From Agrobacterium tumefaciens str. B6 (GTDB lineage Bacteria; Pseudomonadota; Alphaproteobacteria; Rhizobiales; Rhizobiaceae), in assembly GCF_001541315.1 (NCBI RefSeq), contig NZ_LMVK01000050.1:124001-188000 (forward strand): 64,000 nucleotides of DNA. The letters run 5' to 3'. Below are positions 1 to 8,830 of the stretch, in pieces. Positions within the stretch are counted from its first letter, which is position 1. Each line of letters starts with the position of its first letter. A program made the translations under genes and the position numbers. A model generated the notes under the pieces. That model saw only the letters and a program-made list of their open reading frames with translations. It was not told the origin of the DNA and did not search any database.

Positions 1-570
1 GTCCTGGGCGGTATCTCCGGTTATTATGGCGGCCGCATCGATTTCGTCATGCAGCGCGTGATCGATTTCGTGCTGTCGCTGCCCACCATTCCCATCTGGC
101 TGGCGCTGGCCGCCGCCCTGCCGCAGGGCTGGCCTGCCACGCTTCAATACATGATGATCACCATCATCCTGTCCCTGACCGGCTGGGCGCAGCTTGCCCG
201 CGTCGTGCGCGGCCGGTTCCTGTCGCTCCGAACCGAAGAATTCGTGGCCGCGGCGCGGCTGGATGGCGTGCCGGAAGGGCGCATCATCTTTCGCCATATG
301 CTGCCGAGTTTTTCGAGCCATATCATCGCCTCGGTCACGCTTGCGGTTCCGGCGATGATCCTTGCGGAAACCTCGCTCTCATTCCTCGGTCTCGGTCTCC
401 AGCCGCCGACGATTTCCTGGGGCGTGCTGCTTCGCGAGGCGCAGAATATCCGTTCGATTGCAACCGCGCCGTGGCTGTTCCTGCCGGGCGTCGCTGTTGT
501 CATTGCCGTCATGGCGCTCAATCTGCTCGGTGACGGCCTGCGCGATGCAGCCGATCCCTATAATAAGTGA
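1..570 (+). CDS. ABC transporter permease, DppC/OppC type (5' end outside window)
   Basis: This is the C-terminal part of an inner-membrane permease of an Opp/Dpp-family importer. The reading frame is open from base 1 and starts inside the typical GYYGGRID motif, so the true start lies upstream of the window. The EAA-type loop that contacts the ATPase is visible ([22 protein letters not shown]), followed by the family ending [10 protein letters not shown]. Hydrophobic helices alternate through the whole piece. The fused double ATPase begins 7 bases downstream, so the two are one operon. Its SBP and the DppB-type partner must lie to the left. The substrate is unknown; the following sugar-acid enzymes suggest a carbohydrate rather than a peptide. 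Confidence 0.93.
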   Translation, partial: VLGGISGYYGGRIDFVMQRVIDFVLSLPTIPIWLALAAALPQGWPATLQYMMITIILSLTGWAQLARVVRGRFLSLRTEEFVAAARLDGVPEGRIIFRHMLPSFSSHIIASVTLAVPAMILAETSLSFLGLGLQPPTISWGVLLREAQNIRSIATAPWLFLPGVAVVIAVMALNLLGDGLRDAADPYNK

Positions 571-577
571 GGTCCTG

Positions 578-2302
578 ATGAGCGACATTCTCTCCATGAA
601 GCCCGCCAGGCCGCTGCTCGAAGTCCGCAATCTCGTAACCGAATTTCCGGTCCGAAACGGCGTCTTCCGGGCGGTCAACGATCTGTCTTTTTCCATCGAT
701 CCCGGCAAGACCCTCTGCGTCGTCGGCGAAAGCGGCTCCGGCAAATCCGTCACCGCCCGCTCGATCCTGCAGATCATCGACACCCCCGGCCGCATTGCGT
801 CCGGGTCGATCATCCTCAACCGCGCCGATGGCACCTCTTTGGATCTGGCAAAGCTTGATCCGCGCAGCCGGGCCATCCGCTCGGTGCGCGGCGCTGATAT
901 CGCGATGATTTTTCAGGAGCCGATGTCGTCGCTTTCACCCGTGCATACGGTGGGTGATCAGATCACCGAGGTCCTGCGTCTGCATCTGAAAATGAGCAAG
1001 GCACAGGCGCGGGCCGAGGCCATCGAGCTGCTGCGGCAGGTGGAAATTCCCAATCCCGAAAAGGCGCTGGATCGTTACGCTTTCCAATATTCGGGTGGCA
1101 TGCGCCAGCGTGCGATGATCGCCATGGCGCTGGCCTGCAAACCGCAACTGTTGATCGCCGACGAACCAACGACGGCGCTTGACGTCACCACACAGGCCGA
1201 AATACTCGACCTGATATCGCGGCTGCAAAAGGCGCATGGCATGGCGGTGTTGTTCATCACCCATGACATGGGCGTGGTGGCGCAGATCGCCGATGACGTG
1301 CTGGTCATGCATCATGGTGTCGCCAAGGAATATGGCGCCGTCGAGCAGATATTCCACAGCCCGCAGGACCCCTATACCCGCATGCTGATCGGCTCCGTGC
1401 TGAAGCTGGAGCAGAAGGCGGAAATCCGGCTTGCGCGGCCTCCGCTCGATCTCACGGCTGCGCCGGTGCTCGAAGTGAACGACCTTTCCATGCACTTCGG
1501 TGAAATGAAGGCGCTGGATGGCGTGTCGATCAAGCTTCTGCCGGGCGAGACGCTTGGCATCGTCGGCGAAAGCGGCTCCGGCAAGACAACGATGGGCCGC
1601 TCCATCATGCGTCTTTACGATCCGACCGGCGGCGAGATGCGTTATCGCCGGGCGGATGGCACGGTGGTCGACTTGGCCAAAATCGAAGGTGCCGAACTGA
1701 AAGCCGCGCGGCGTGAATTGCGTATGGTTTTCCAGGACCCTTTCGGCTCGCTCAATCCGCGCATGACGGTGGCGCAGGTCATCGGCGAGCCGTTGCTGGT
1801 CAACGGCATTGCCAGGGGCAAGGAACTGGATGAACGCGTCTGCGCCCTGATGGAGCAGGTGGGTCTCGATCCGGCCGGGCGCGAACGTTACCCGCACGCC
1901 TTTTCCGGCGGACAGCGCCAGCGCATCGGGATTGCCCGCGCCATCACGCTGAAACCCCGCATCATCGTTGCGGATGAGGCGACGTCAGCGCTTGATGTTT
2001 CGGTGCGGTTCCAGGTGCTGGATCTGCTGATGCGCCTGCAGGACGAGCTTGGTCTCGCCTATATCTTCATCAGCCATGACATCGGCGTTATCAGATACAT
2101 GTGCGACCGTGTCGGGGTGATGTATCGCGGCAAGCTTGTCGAAGTGGGAGACGCCGAAAAGGTCTGCAACGCGCCCGACCATCCCTATACGCAGGCGCTT
2201 CTTTCCGCCATTCCGCGCCCGGACCCGCGGGACCGGGACCGCACCCGCAGGTTCCGCTACGTCGAACCGCCCAAGATCAAAAACGGGATCGCCGCCCGAT
2301 AG
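578..2302 (+). CDS. ABC transporter ATPase with two fused nucleotide-binding domains (DppD-DppF type)
   Basis: This 574-residue cytoplasmic ATPase powers the permease encoded just upstream. It holds two full ABC domains in one chain. The first has Walker A GESGSGKS at residues 50-57, signature YSGGMRQR and Walker B LLIADEP. The second has [17 protein letters not shown] and IIVADEA. Each domain ends in the oligopeptide-type extension ([20 protein letters not shown]). The start ATG at 578 lies 7 bases after the permease stop. An in-frame extension further upstream would overlap the permease and is not used. Fused ATPases of this kind occur in Gsi-, Yej- and many rhizobial Opp-type importers. 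Confidence 0.93.
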   Translation: MSDILSMKPARPLLEVRNLVTEFPVRNGVFRAVNDLSFSIDPGKTLCVVGESGSGKSVTARSILQIIDTPGRIASGSIILNRADGTSLDLAKLDPRSRAIRSVRGADIAMIFQEPMSSLSPVHTVGDQITEVLRLHLKMSKAQARAEAIELLRQVEIPNPEKALDRYAFQYSGGMRQRAMIAMALACKPQLLIADEPTTALDVTTQAEILDLISRLQKAHGMAVLFITHDMGVVAQIADDVLVMHHGVAKEYGAVEQIFHSPQDPYTRMLIGSVLKLEQKAEIRLARPPLDLTAAPVLEVNDLSMHFGEMKALDGVSIKLLPGETLGIVGESGSGKTTMGRSIMRLYDPTGGEMRYRRADGTVVDLAKIEGAELKAARRELRMVFQDPFGSLNPRMTVAQVIGEPLLVNGIARGKELDERVCALMEQVGLDPAGRERYPHAFSGGQRQRIGIARAITLKPRIIVADEATSALDVSVRFQVLDLLMRLQDELGLAYIFISHDIGVIRYMCDRVGVMYRGKLVEVGDAEKVCNAPDHPYTQALLSAIPRPDPRDRDRTRRFRYVEPPKIKNGIAAR

Positions 2303-2345
2303 TGTTGCGCCCGTTGCGCGTTGCAATTCATGAGGAAGACTAAGC

Positions 2346-3533
2346 ATGAAAATCGATCGCATGCGGGTATTCGTCACCCGCGACAAGGACCGCCCCCGCG
2401 TCATCGTCGCTCTCGATACGGATGACGGTTTGACCGGCTGGGGCGAATGTTACAATCACGGCCCCGATCTCGCCTTGCCGCCGGTGCTGGATTACCTCTA
2501 TGGCTTCCTCGCCGGACAGGACCCGACGCGGGTCGAATATCTCTACAATCTCCTTCTCCAGCAGAACCGTTTTCCGCCCGGCGCGCTCGGTCTGTCAGCA
2601 ATATCTGCGCTTGATCATTGCCTGTGGGACCTTGCCGCCAAGGCAGCGGGCGTGCCGGTTTACAAGCTGCTTGGCGGCGAAGTGCGCGACCGCATCAAGG
2701 TCTATGCCGGCGTCTACACGGCACCGGATGCGCCGGCGGCAAAGGAAGAGTTCGACCGCCTCAACGAGGGCTGGGGCTTCACGGCCTTCAAGCTCAGCCC
2801 GTGGCGCGTGGATATCCATGCCCACCGCTGGGGTGAGGTGGTGCGCAGTTCGGCCGACTATTTCCGCTCGCTTCGCGAGACCGTGCGGTCTGACTACGAC
2901 ATCGCCTTCGATGCCCATGCCAAGATTTTTGAACCCGCCGCCGCCCGCCAGCTTGGCAATGCGCTTGCCCCTTACGATCCGCTGTTTTTCGAAGAGCCTT
3001 TGCGTCCCGAAAACATCGAGATGTGGGGAGACCTGAAACAGGGGCTGAACTGCACGCTGGCAACAGGAGAAAGTCTCTATAATCGCAATGAGTTCCTGCG
3101 TCTTCTTCAAGTAAAGGGCGCAGACATCATTCAGCCTGACATCTGCGTCGTCGGCGGCATTTCCGAAATGCGCCGCATCGCCACGCTTGCGGAAGCCCAT
3201 TTCGTCAGCATTGCGCCGCATAACCCGATGGGGCCGCTTGCCACCGCCGTCAATGTGCACTTCTCAGCCGCCCAGCAGAATTTCCGTATTCTCGAATACC
3301 GGCTGCCGAAAGGCCAATGTTATGTCTATGGTGGCACCGATCTTGAAAAACGCGAGGATGAAACCCGCTATGTCGTCGACCCCTATCTGCCGAAGGACGG
3401 ATATCTGGAACTGAGGCCGGATCGTCCCGGCTGGGGGGTGGAGATGGATGAAAAAGCCATGCAGGAAGACGGTTACATTCACTGGCAGAGACGGGTGCCG
3501 AAACGGCCTGACGGCTCCTATGCCTTTGCCTGA
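2346..3533 (+). CDS. Mandelate racemase/muconate lactonizing family enzyme, probable sugar-acid dehydratase
   Basis: This 395-residue enolase-superfamily enzyme should abstract the alpha proton of a sugar acid next to a bound Mg2+. The capping domain (about 1-120) is followed by the barrel. Visible candidate residues are Asp189 and His191 (FDAH), Glu217 (FFEEP) and Glu242 (TGES) as metal ligands, Lys149 (FKL) and His292 (APHNPMGP). The D-x-H motif and the late PHNP histidine resemble the galactonate/mannonate dehydratase group rather than classic mandelate racemase. The gene sits between an ABC importer and an aldose epimerase whose start overlaps its end. A role in oxidising and dehydrating an imported sugar is inferred; the substrate cannot be named. 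Confidence 0.88.
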   Translation: MKIDRMRVFVTRDKDRPRVIVALDTDDGLTGWGECYNHGPDLALPPVLDYLYGFLAGQDPTRVEYLYNLLLQQNRFPPGALGLSAISALDHCLWDLAAKAAGVPVYKLLGGEVRDRIKVYAGVYTAPDAPAAKEEFDRLNEGWGFTAFKLSPWRVDIHAHRWGEVVRSSADYFRSLRETVRSDYDIAFDAHAKIFEPAAARQLGNALAPYDPLFFEEPLRPENIEMWGDLKQGLNCTLATGESLYNRNEFLRLLQVKGADIIQPDICVVGGISEMRRIATLAEAHFVSIAPHNPMGPLATAVNVHFSAAQQNFRILEYRLPKGQCYVYGGTDLEKREDETRYVVDPYLPKDGYLELRPDRPGWGVEMDEKAMQEDGYIHWQRRVPKRPDGSYAFA

Positions 3534-4386
3534 AACGATCGCGATTGCCTGCGGGCGGCTCTCTGCCCGCCTGCGTCCCGCATGGGGCGGCAGGATGACC
3601 TATCTGCACCACGCGGACTACGGTGATATTCTGGCGCCAGCAACCGGGGAGGATTTCCAGCCGTTCAACTGGCCGCGCGCCGGCGCCTATCCGCTGTTTC
3701 CTTACCACAATAGGCTCTATGGGAGTTCGTTCGTTCATGCGGGCATCCGCCATGAGCTTTCTCCCCATCCGGCCCTTGCGCCTGATGCCATGCATGGGCC
3801 TGCGCACCGGCGAGCCTGGAAGATTTCCGGTCTGGCTTCGGATCGGGCGGGGCTGGTACTCCACTATGAGGCTGACGGGGAATGGCCGTTTTCCTTTCGC
3901 GCTGAACAGTCTTTTCTGCTCGAAGACGCCGGCCTCACCGTGGACCTGTCGATCACCAATCTGGCGGACGTACCCGCGCCGATGGCGCTGGGCTGGCATC
4001 CCTATCTGGTTGCCGGATTTGGCTGCGAAGCGCGCACGGATGCGAGGCTGGAATATCCGCTGGACCCGCAGAATGTGCCGACCGGCCAGGCAGCCGTACT
4101 TCGCCAGACGACCGTCATTCCCGCAGCGACGGGATACACGGAGCACTATACCGGCTGGTCTAATGCGCATGTCCAGTTTGACGGGTTTTCACTGCTGATC
4201 GAGGCCGATCCCTTTTTCGGTCATCTGGCTGTCCACCGCATGGACAGCTATCTTTGCCTCGAGCCCGTTTCCATGGCCGCCGGAGCGCTCGGCTTGCCGG
4301 AGGCGCAGCGGGAAGCGCTGGGCGTCAGGATCGTGGCACCCGGCAAACATCTATCGGGGCGCATCCGGCTTTCCGTCGGGCCTTGA
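3520..4386 (+). CDS. Aldose 1-epimerase (mutarotase) family protein
   Basis: This 288-residue galactose-mutarotase-like beta-sandwich protein interconverts alpha and beta anomers of a free sugar. The expected catalytic His160 is in GWHPYL and the general base Glu248 in CLEPVSM. His92 (MHGPAH) and Asn64-Arg65 (YHNR) fit the substrate-binding positions. The chosen ATG at 3520 overlaps the end of the dehydratase gene by 14 bases, which implies translational coupling. A longer in-frame start at 3448 would lie deep inside the upstream gene. The pairing with a sugar-acid dehydratase and an importer suggests preparation of an incoming aldose. Confidence 0.87.
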   Translation: MPLPETIAIACGRLSARLRPAWGGRMTYLHHADYGDILAPATGEDFQPFNWPRAGAYPLFPYHNRLYGSSFVHAGIRHELSPHPALAPDAMHGPAHRRAWKISGLASDRAGLVLHYEADGEWPFSFRAEQSFLLEDAGLTVDLSITNLADVPAPMALGWHPYLVAGFGCEARTDARLEYPLDPQNVPTGQAAVLRQTTVIPAATGYTEHYTGWSNAHVQFDGFSLLIEADPFFGHLAVHRMDSYLCLEPVSMAAGALGLPEAQREALGVRIVAPGKHLSGRIRLSVGP

Positions 4387-4461
4387 GGGGGCAGGGCGCG
4401 CGCGAGAACGCCATGCCCCTGCGTCCTATCTCCACAGTCAAAAAAACGCCACATGCCCATA

Positions 4462-4490
4462 TTTTGAGCGTCAGAAATTGTCGCTCAAAA
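4462..4490. repeat. Inverted repeat, 9-bp arms, upstream of the GntR gene
   Basis: TTTTGAGCG (4462-4470) and CGCTCAAAA (4482-4490) form perfect arms around an 11-base spacer. No T-run follows on either strand, so it looks more like a protein site or weak hairpin than a terminator. Confidence 0.5.
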
Positions 4491-4523
4491 ATGCGCTTGA
4501 CGTCGGCGAAAATTTCTCACCAA

Positions 4524-5324
4524 ATGAACCAATACAGGATTGGTTCAAGCAAATGGTGCGGTGTGGCAGCAGGCCCTAACGACAATTCCAACTACGCGCT
4601 GGCGCGGTTGCGTGAATATATTCAGGCGAATCATCTCGTCAGGGATGGTCGTCTGCCGACGGAACGGGCCTTTGCGGAGACTTTTAACGTCGGCCGTCGG
4701 TCGATCCGCCGCGCGCTGGAGGTTCTGGAAGCCGAAGGCCTCATCTGGCGGCGGCAGGGGGCCGGAACCTTTGTGGGTGAAAAACCTGATGATTGGTCCG
4801 CCCAGGTCACGGAATTGGTCGCCGGTACGGATTTCATGGAAATCATGGAGGTGCGCCTGCGCATCGAGCCGCAGCTGGCGCAGCTAGCGGCCATGCGCGC
4901 CAAACCCGCCGAGGTGGAGCGCATGCGGGCGCTGGTGGAAAAGACCGGCCAGAGCACGGATGCAGATGCCAAGGAATTGTGGGATGGCTCGCTCCATCGC
5001 CAGATCGCCCAGAGTGCCGGCAACAAGCTGTTTCTCTCGATTTTCGATGTCATCAATCGTGTCCGCCAGGATGATGCCTGGCAGTCGATACGGGAGCTCG
5101 CCCGACGCAGCGGAACAAATGTCAGGGCGTCTTTCGAACAGCACATGGCCATTGTCGACGCCATCGCCGATCGCGATCCGGCGCGCGCCGGTGAAGCGAT
5201 GCGCCAGCATCTTCTCATGCATCAGGAAAGGCTGATCCGTGCCACCTCGCTCGGCTTTCTGGAGGAGGGATCCGGGGAGGGCAATACGGCCGGCGCCGAT
5301 AATTCGCTGACCGAGGCTTCTTAA
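4524..5324 (+). CDS. GntR-family (FadR-type) transcriptional regulator
   Basis: This DNA-binding repressor or activator has an N-terminal winged helix (about residues 24-84, with LPTERAFAETFNVGRRSIRRAL as recognition region) and a C-terminal all-helical FCD ligand domain. The start is uncertain. ATG 4524 is used here (266 aa), but it lies at the edge of a strong palindrome. GTG 4563 would give a more usual short N-terminus and leave the palindrome upstream. ATG 4491 is also in frame, and none has a good ribosome site. The regulator stands between the two Opp-type systems and could control either; the inducer is unknown. Confidence 0.88.
   Translation: MNQYRIGSSKWCGVAAGPNDNSNYALARLREYIQANHLVRDGRLPTERAFAETFNVGRRSIRRALEVLEAEGLIWRRQGAGTFVGEKPDDWSAQVTELVAGTDFMEIMEVRLRIEPQLAQLAAMRAKPAEVERMRALVEKTGQSTDADAKELWDGSLHRQIAQSAGNKLFLSIFDVINRVRQDDAWQSIRELARRSGTNVRASFEQHMAIVDAIADRDPARAGEAMRQHLLMHQERLIRATSLGFLEEGSGEGNTAGADNSLTEAS
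4525..4547. promoter_or_regulatory. Perfect palindrome, candidate GntR operator
   Basis: TGAACCAAT (4525-4533) and ATTGGTTCA (4539-4547) are perfect 9-bp arms with a 5-base spacer. Size and symmetry fit a dimeric GntR/FadR-type site. Its position over the start of the regulator gene suggests autoregulation. Confidence 0.55.
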
Positions 5325-5402
5325 GGCCACGGATGAAAACTGTCGCCCCGTCAGGGGCGGCCAATGACAAAAAGTCAAAATAACCAGACCAGAGGAACGA
5401 AC

Positions 5403-6911
5403 ATGAAGAAAATCCAGACATTGACTGCTGCGCTGTTGGCGAGCGCATTCCTGACCACGCCGGCGTTATCCTCCGAGTTGCGCATCGGCCTGAATGACGA
5501 TGCTGATGTGCTCGATCCCGCACAGTCGCGCACCTTCGTCGGCCGCATCGTCTACACCGCCATGTGCGACAAGCTGGTGGATATCTCGCAGGACATGAAG
5601 ATCGTGCCCCAGCTCGCCACCGAATGGGCCTGGTCCGAAGGCGGCAAGGTGCTGACGATGAAAATCCGCGATGGTGTCAAGTTCCACGACGGTGAAACAC
5701 TGGACGCGGCGGCCGTCGTGGCCACCATCGAGCGCAACATGACGCTGCCGGAATCCCGCCGCAAGAGCGAGCTTTCATCGGTCGAGAAGGTTGAGGCCAC
5801 CGGGCCGCTCGAAGTCAAGTTCACGCTGAAGACGCCCGATGTCACCCTGCTCGCGCAGCTTTCCGACCGCGCCGGCATGATCGTCGCGCCGAAAGCGGCC
5901 AAGGAACTGGGTGCGAATTTCGGCTCCAAGCCGGTCTGCGCCGGGCCGTTCAAATTCGTCGAGCGCATCCAGCAGGATCGCATCGTGCTGGAGAAGTTCG
6001 CGGATTATTGGGACAAGGACAAGATCCTCGTTGATAAGATCGTCTATCTGCCGATCCCCGACACCACCGTGAAGCTCGCGAACCTTCGCGCAGGCGACCT
6101 CGATATCGCCGAGCGTATCTCGGCCTCCGATGCGGAATCCGTCAGGAACGACCCCAAACTGACCTATGCCGATGTCATCGGACCGGGTTACATGGCCATG
6201 TATGTCAACATGAACAATGGCGCGCGTGCGGACAATCCGCTCGGCAAGGACAAGCGCCTGCGCCAGGCATTCTCCTATGCGATCGACCGCGAGGCGATCG
6301 GCCAGATCGTCTTCGAAGGGACGTCAAAGGGCGGCAATCAGGCTTTCCCGCCGACGAGCCCCTGGTTCAACCAGAACCTGCCGGTGCCGCCGCGCGATAT
6401 CGACAAGGCCAAGCAGCTGATGAAGGAGGCGGGTTACGAGACGCTCGATGTCGAGCTTCAGCACGCCAACAACACCACGCAGACGCAGATGATGCAGGTC
6501 ATCCAGTCCATGGCGGCCGAGGCCGGCTTCAACGTCACCCTGAAGGCAACCGAATTTGCCACACTCCTGTCCGAGCAGACCGCCGGCAATTACCAGCTCA
6601 GCCGTTCAGACTGGTCGGGACGTATCGATCCCGATGGCAACCTGCATCAGTTCGTCACCTGCAAGGGCGGCATCAACGATGTGAAATATTGCAATCCCGA
6701 GGTCGACAAGCTGCTGAACGAGGCCCGCGCCTCGACCGAAGATGCGGTCCGCAAGGAAAAATATGATGCCGCAAGCGTCATCCTCAACGACGACATGCCG
6801 ATCATCTATCTCGGCCACCAGCCCTATGCCTATGCCATTTCCAACAAGGTCAAGGGCTGGGCGCCGTCGCCTGACGGTATGATCCGCCTTCTCGGCGTTT
6901 CCAAGGACTGA
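5403..6911 (+). CDS. Periplasmic solute-binding protein, peptide/opine/nickel family 5
   Basis: This 502-residue secreted receptor delivers substrate to the downstream permeases. A Sec signal peptide (MKK, then a hydrophobic stretch ending near TPALSS, residues 1-22) precedes the mature start ELRIGL. The family-5 pattern is clear: GLNDDADVLDPAQ, KFHDGETLDAAAV, DREAIGQIVF. The ATG at 5403 has a purine-rich ribosome site (AGAGGAACGAAC). Length and gene order resemble GsiB (glutathione) and DppA (dipeptide). A stem-loop just after the gene may protect its messenger. With the nearby GGT gene, a gamma-glutamyl peptide is a sensible guess for the ligand. Confidence 0.92.
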   Translation: MKKIQTLTAALLASAFLTTPALSSELRIGLNDDADVLDPAQSRTFVGRIVYTAMCDKLVDISQDMKIVPQLATEWAWSEGGKVLTMKIRDGVKFHDGETLDAAAVVATIERNMTLPESRRKSELSSVEKVEATGPLEVKFTLKTPDVTLLAQLSDRAGMIVAPKAAKELGANFGSKPVCAGPFKFVERIQQDRIVLEKFADYWDKDKILVDKIVYLPIPDTTVKLANLRAGDLDIAERISASDAESVRNDPKLTYADVIGPGYMAMYVNMNNGARADNPLGKDKRLRQAFSYAIDREAIGQIVFEGTSKGGNQAFPPTSPWFNQNLPVPPRDIDKAKQLMKEAGYETLDVELQHANNTTQTQMMQVIQSMAAEAGFNVTLKATEFATLLSEQTAGNYQLSRSDWSGRIDPDGNLHQFVTCKGGINDVKYCNPEVDKLLNEARASTEDAVRKEKYDAASVILNDDMPIIYLGHQPYAYAISNKVKGWAPSPDGMIRLLGVSKD

Positions 6912-6923
6912 CCGTTTCGCATA

Positions 6924-6947
6924 GGCCGCACGGCTTGCCGTGCGGCC
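6924..6947 (+). other. Strong intercistronic stem-loop after the binding-protein gene
   Basis: GGCCGCACGGC, a 2-base loop and GCCGTGCGGCC give an 11-bp perfect stem with no T-run. It lies between the binding-protein and permease genes. There it could stabilise the upstream mRNA or reduce read-through, giving more receptor than permease. Confidence 0.65.
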
Positions 6948-6977
6948 CCCAGACCGGACACAAACGGGGGCAATGCC

Positions 6978-7925
6978 ATGCCTGTTTATATCGGCAAGCG
7001 ACTGCTGGTCGCGATCCCGACGCTTCTCATCATTTCCATCTTCGTTTTCTCGCTGCAGAAACTGCTGCCGGGCGATCCGGTTCTCGCCATGGCGGGCGAG
7101 GAGCGCGATCCCGCGACGATCGAATTCCTGCGGGAAAAATATCGCCTCAACGATCCCGTGCCGCTGCAATATATCAACTGGCTGGGCGGCGTGGTGACCG
7201 GCGATTTCGGTATTTCGCTGCGGTCCAACCAGCCGGTGCTGGAACTGATCGGCCAGAAGCTGCCGGTCACCATTCAGCTGGCTGTCATGGCGATGTTCTT
7301 CGCCATGGTCATCGGCATCCCCATCGGCATTCTGGCCGCCGTCAAGAAGAATACCTGGATCGACTACACCGCCAATATCGTTGCGCTTTCCGGCCTGTCG
7401 ATCCCGAATTTCTGGCTCGGCATCATGCTGATCCTGCTGGTCTCGGTAAAACTCGGCTGGTTGCCGGCATCCGGTTATGAATCGATCTTCGTGGACCCTG
7501 TCCGTTCCATCGAAACGATGATCATGCCCGCCTTCGTGCTGGGCAATGCGCTTGCGGCAACGCTGATGCGGCACACGAGGTCTGCGATGGTTGCGGTCTT
7601 GAGTTCGGACTATATCCGCACCGCCCGCGCCAAGGGACTTTCGCCGCGCGAGATCATCCTGTCGCACAGTTTCCGCAATGCGCTTCTTCCCGTCATCACA
7701 CTGCTGGCGCTGCTCTTCGGGGAGTTGCTGGCCGGTGCGGTTCTGACGGAGCAGATATTCACCATTCCCGGCTTCGGCAAGATGACGGTCGATGCGGTTT
7801 TCACCCGTGACTATGCCGTCGTGCAGGGCATCGTTTTATGCACCGCCGTCGGTTTCATCCTCATGAACCTGCTGGCCGACATTGCCTATGTCCTGCTTAA
7901 CCCCCGCCTCAGGGCGACGATCTGA
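6978..7925 (+). CDS. ABC transporter permease, DppB/GsiC type
   Basis: This 315-residue inner-membrane protein forms one half of the translocation channel. It starts with the typical first helix (MPVYIGKRLLVAIPTLLIIS) and has about six helices. The EAA loop is at YIRTARAKGLSPREIILSHSFRNALLPVIT, and the protein ends LLNPRLR. The start ATG 6978 follows a GGGG-rich ribosome site. Its partner begins 11 bases downstream. Confidence 0.93.
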   Translation: MPVYIGKRLLVAIPTLLIISIFVFSLQKLLPGDPVLAMAGEERDPATIEFLREKYRLNDPVPLQYINWLGGVVTGDFGISLRSNQPVLELIGQKLPVTIQLAVMAMFFAMVIGIPIGILAAVKKNTWIDYTANIVALSGLSIPNFWLGIMLILLVSVKLGWLPASGYESIFVDPVRSIETMIMPAFVLGNALAATLMRHTRSAMVAVLSSDYIRTARAKGLSPREIILSHSFRNALLPVITLLALLFGELLAGAVLTEQIFTIPGFGKMTVDAVFTRDYAVVQGIVLCTAVGFILMNLLADIAYVLLNPRLRATI

Positions 7926-7936
7926 GGCCTGATATC

Positions 7937-8809
7937 ATGACCGTTCTCGATCAAAACCTCTCCGTACCGGCGACACGGCAGGAAAGCCGCGCCTGGAAAA
8001 AAATGAAGCGCAACAAATCGGCGCTTGTCGGCATGATTATCGTGCTGTTCTTTGCCGTGCTTGCCATCGCCGCGCCGATCCTGCCGATCGCGGACCCGGT
8101 TGCGACCAGCTGGTCGGCCATCCGCAAGGCGCCGTCGGCGGCCCACTGGCTCGGCACCGACGATCTCGGCCGAGACATCCTTTCCCGCATGATCTATGGC
8201 GCCCGCGCCTCGCTGATGGCCGGCGTCGTCTCGGTGATGATCGCGGTGGTGATCGGCGTGCCCTTTGGCCTGATTTCAGGTTATTTCGGCGGCTGGGTGG
8301 ACGTGGTCATCTCCCGCATCACCGAAGCGCTGCTCGCCATGCCCTTCCTGATCATGGCAATCGCGCTCGCCGCCTTTCTCGGCCCGAGCCTTACCAATGC
8401 GATGATCGCCATCGGCCTTTCCGCCATGCCGATCTTCGTGCGGTTGACGCGCGGGCAGGTGCTGGCAGTCAAGATGGAGGACTATGTCGAGGGCGCGAGG
8501 TCCATCGGCCTCAACCACATCGACATCATGACGCGTTACATCCTGCCGAATGTCTTTGCCCCCATCATCGTGCAGGCGACGCTGACGGTGGCGACCGCCA
8601 TCATCGCGGAGGCGAGCCTTTCCTTCCTCGGCCTTGGCCAGCAGGCGCCGGCCCCATCCTGGGGTTCGATGCTGAATACCGCGAAGAATTTCCTGAGCCA
8701 GGCGCCGTGGATGACGATGTGGCCCGGCATCGCCATCTTCCTCGTCGTCATCGGTTTCAATCTTCTCGGCGACGGCCTGCGCGACGCGCTCGATCCGCGC
8801 GAAGCATGA
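7937..8809 (+). CDS. ABC transporter permease, DppC/GsiD type
   Basis: This 290-residue inner-membrane partner of the preceding permease has an N-terminal cytoplasmic arm (about 35 residues, SRAWKKMKRNKSA) and the first helix LVGMIIVLFFAVLAI. The periplasmic part contains HWLGTDDLGRDILSRMIYGAR, a family hallmark. The EAA loop is at DYVEGARSIGLNHIDIMTRYILPN, and the end is GDGLRDALDP. It lies in one operon with the binding protein, the other permease, GGT and the ATPase. Confidence 0.93.
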   Translation: MTVLDQNLSVPATRQESRAWKKMKRNKSALVGMIIVLFFAVLAIAAPILPIADPVATSWSAIRKAPSAAHWLGTDDLGRDILSRMIYGARASLMAGVVSVMIAVVIGVPFGLISGYFGGWVDVVISRITEALLAMPFLIMAIALAAFLGPSLTNAMIAIGLSAMPIFVRLTRGQVLAVKMEDYVEGARSIGLNHIDIMTRYILPNVFAPIIVQATLTVATAIIAEASLSFLGLGQQAPAPSWGSMLNTAKNFLSQAPWMTMWPGIAIFLVVIGFNLLGDGLRDALDPREA

Positions 8810-8830
8810 TTTTTTACAAGGAATATCGGA

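Noticed and set aside
9..500. Frame extension that would start the first ATPase at 362
   Set aside because: It would overlap the permease by about 200 bases. ATG 578 has correct spacing and matches the family N-terminus.
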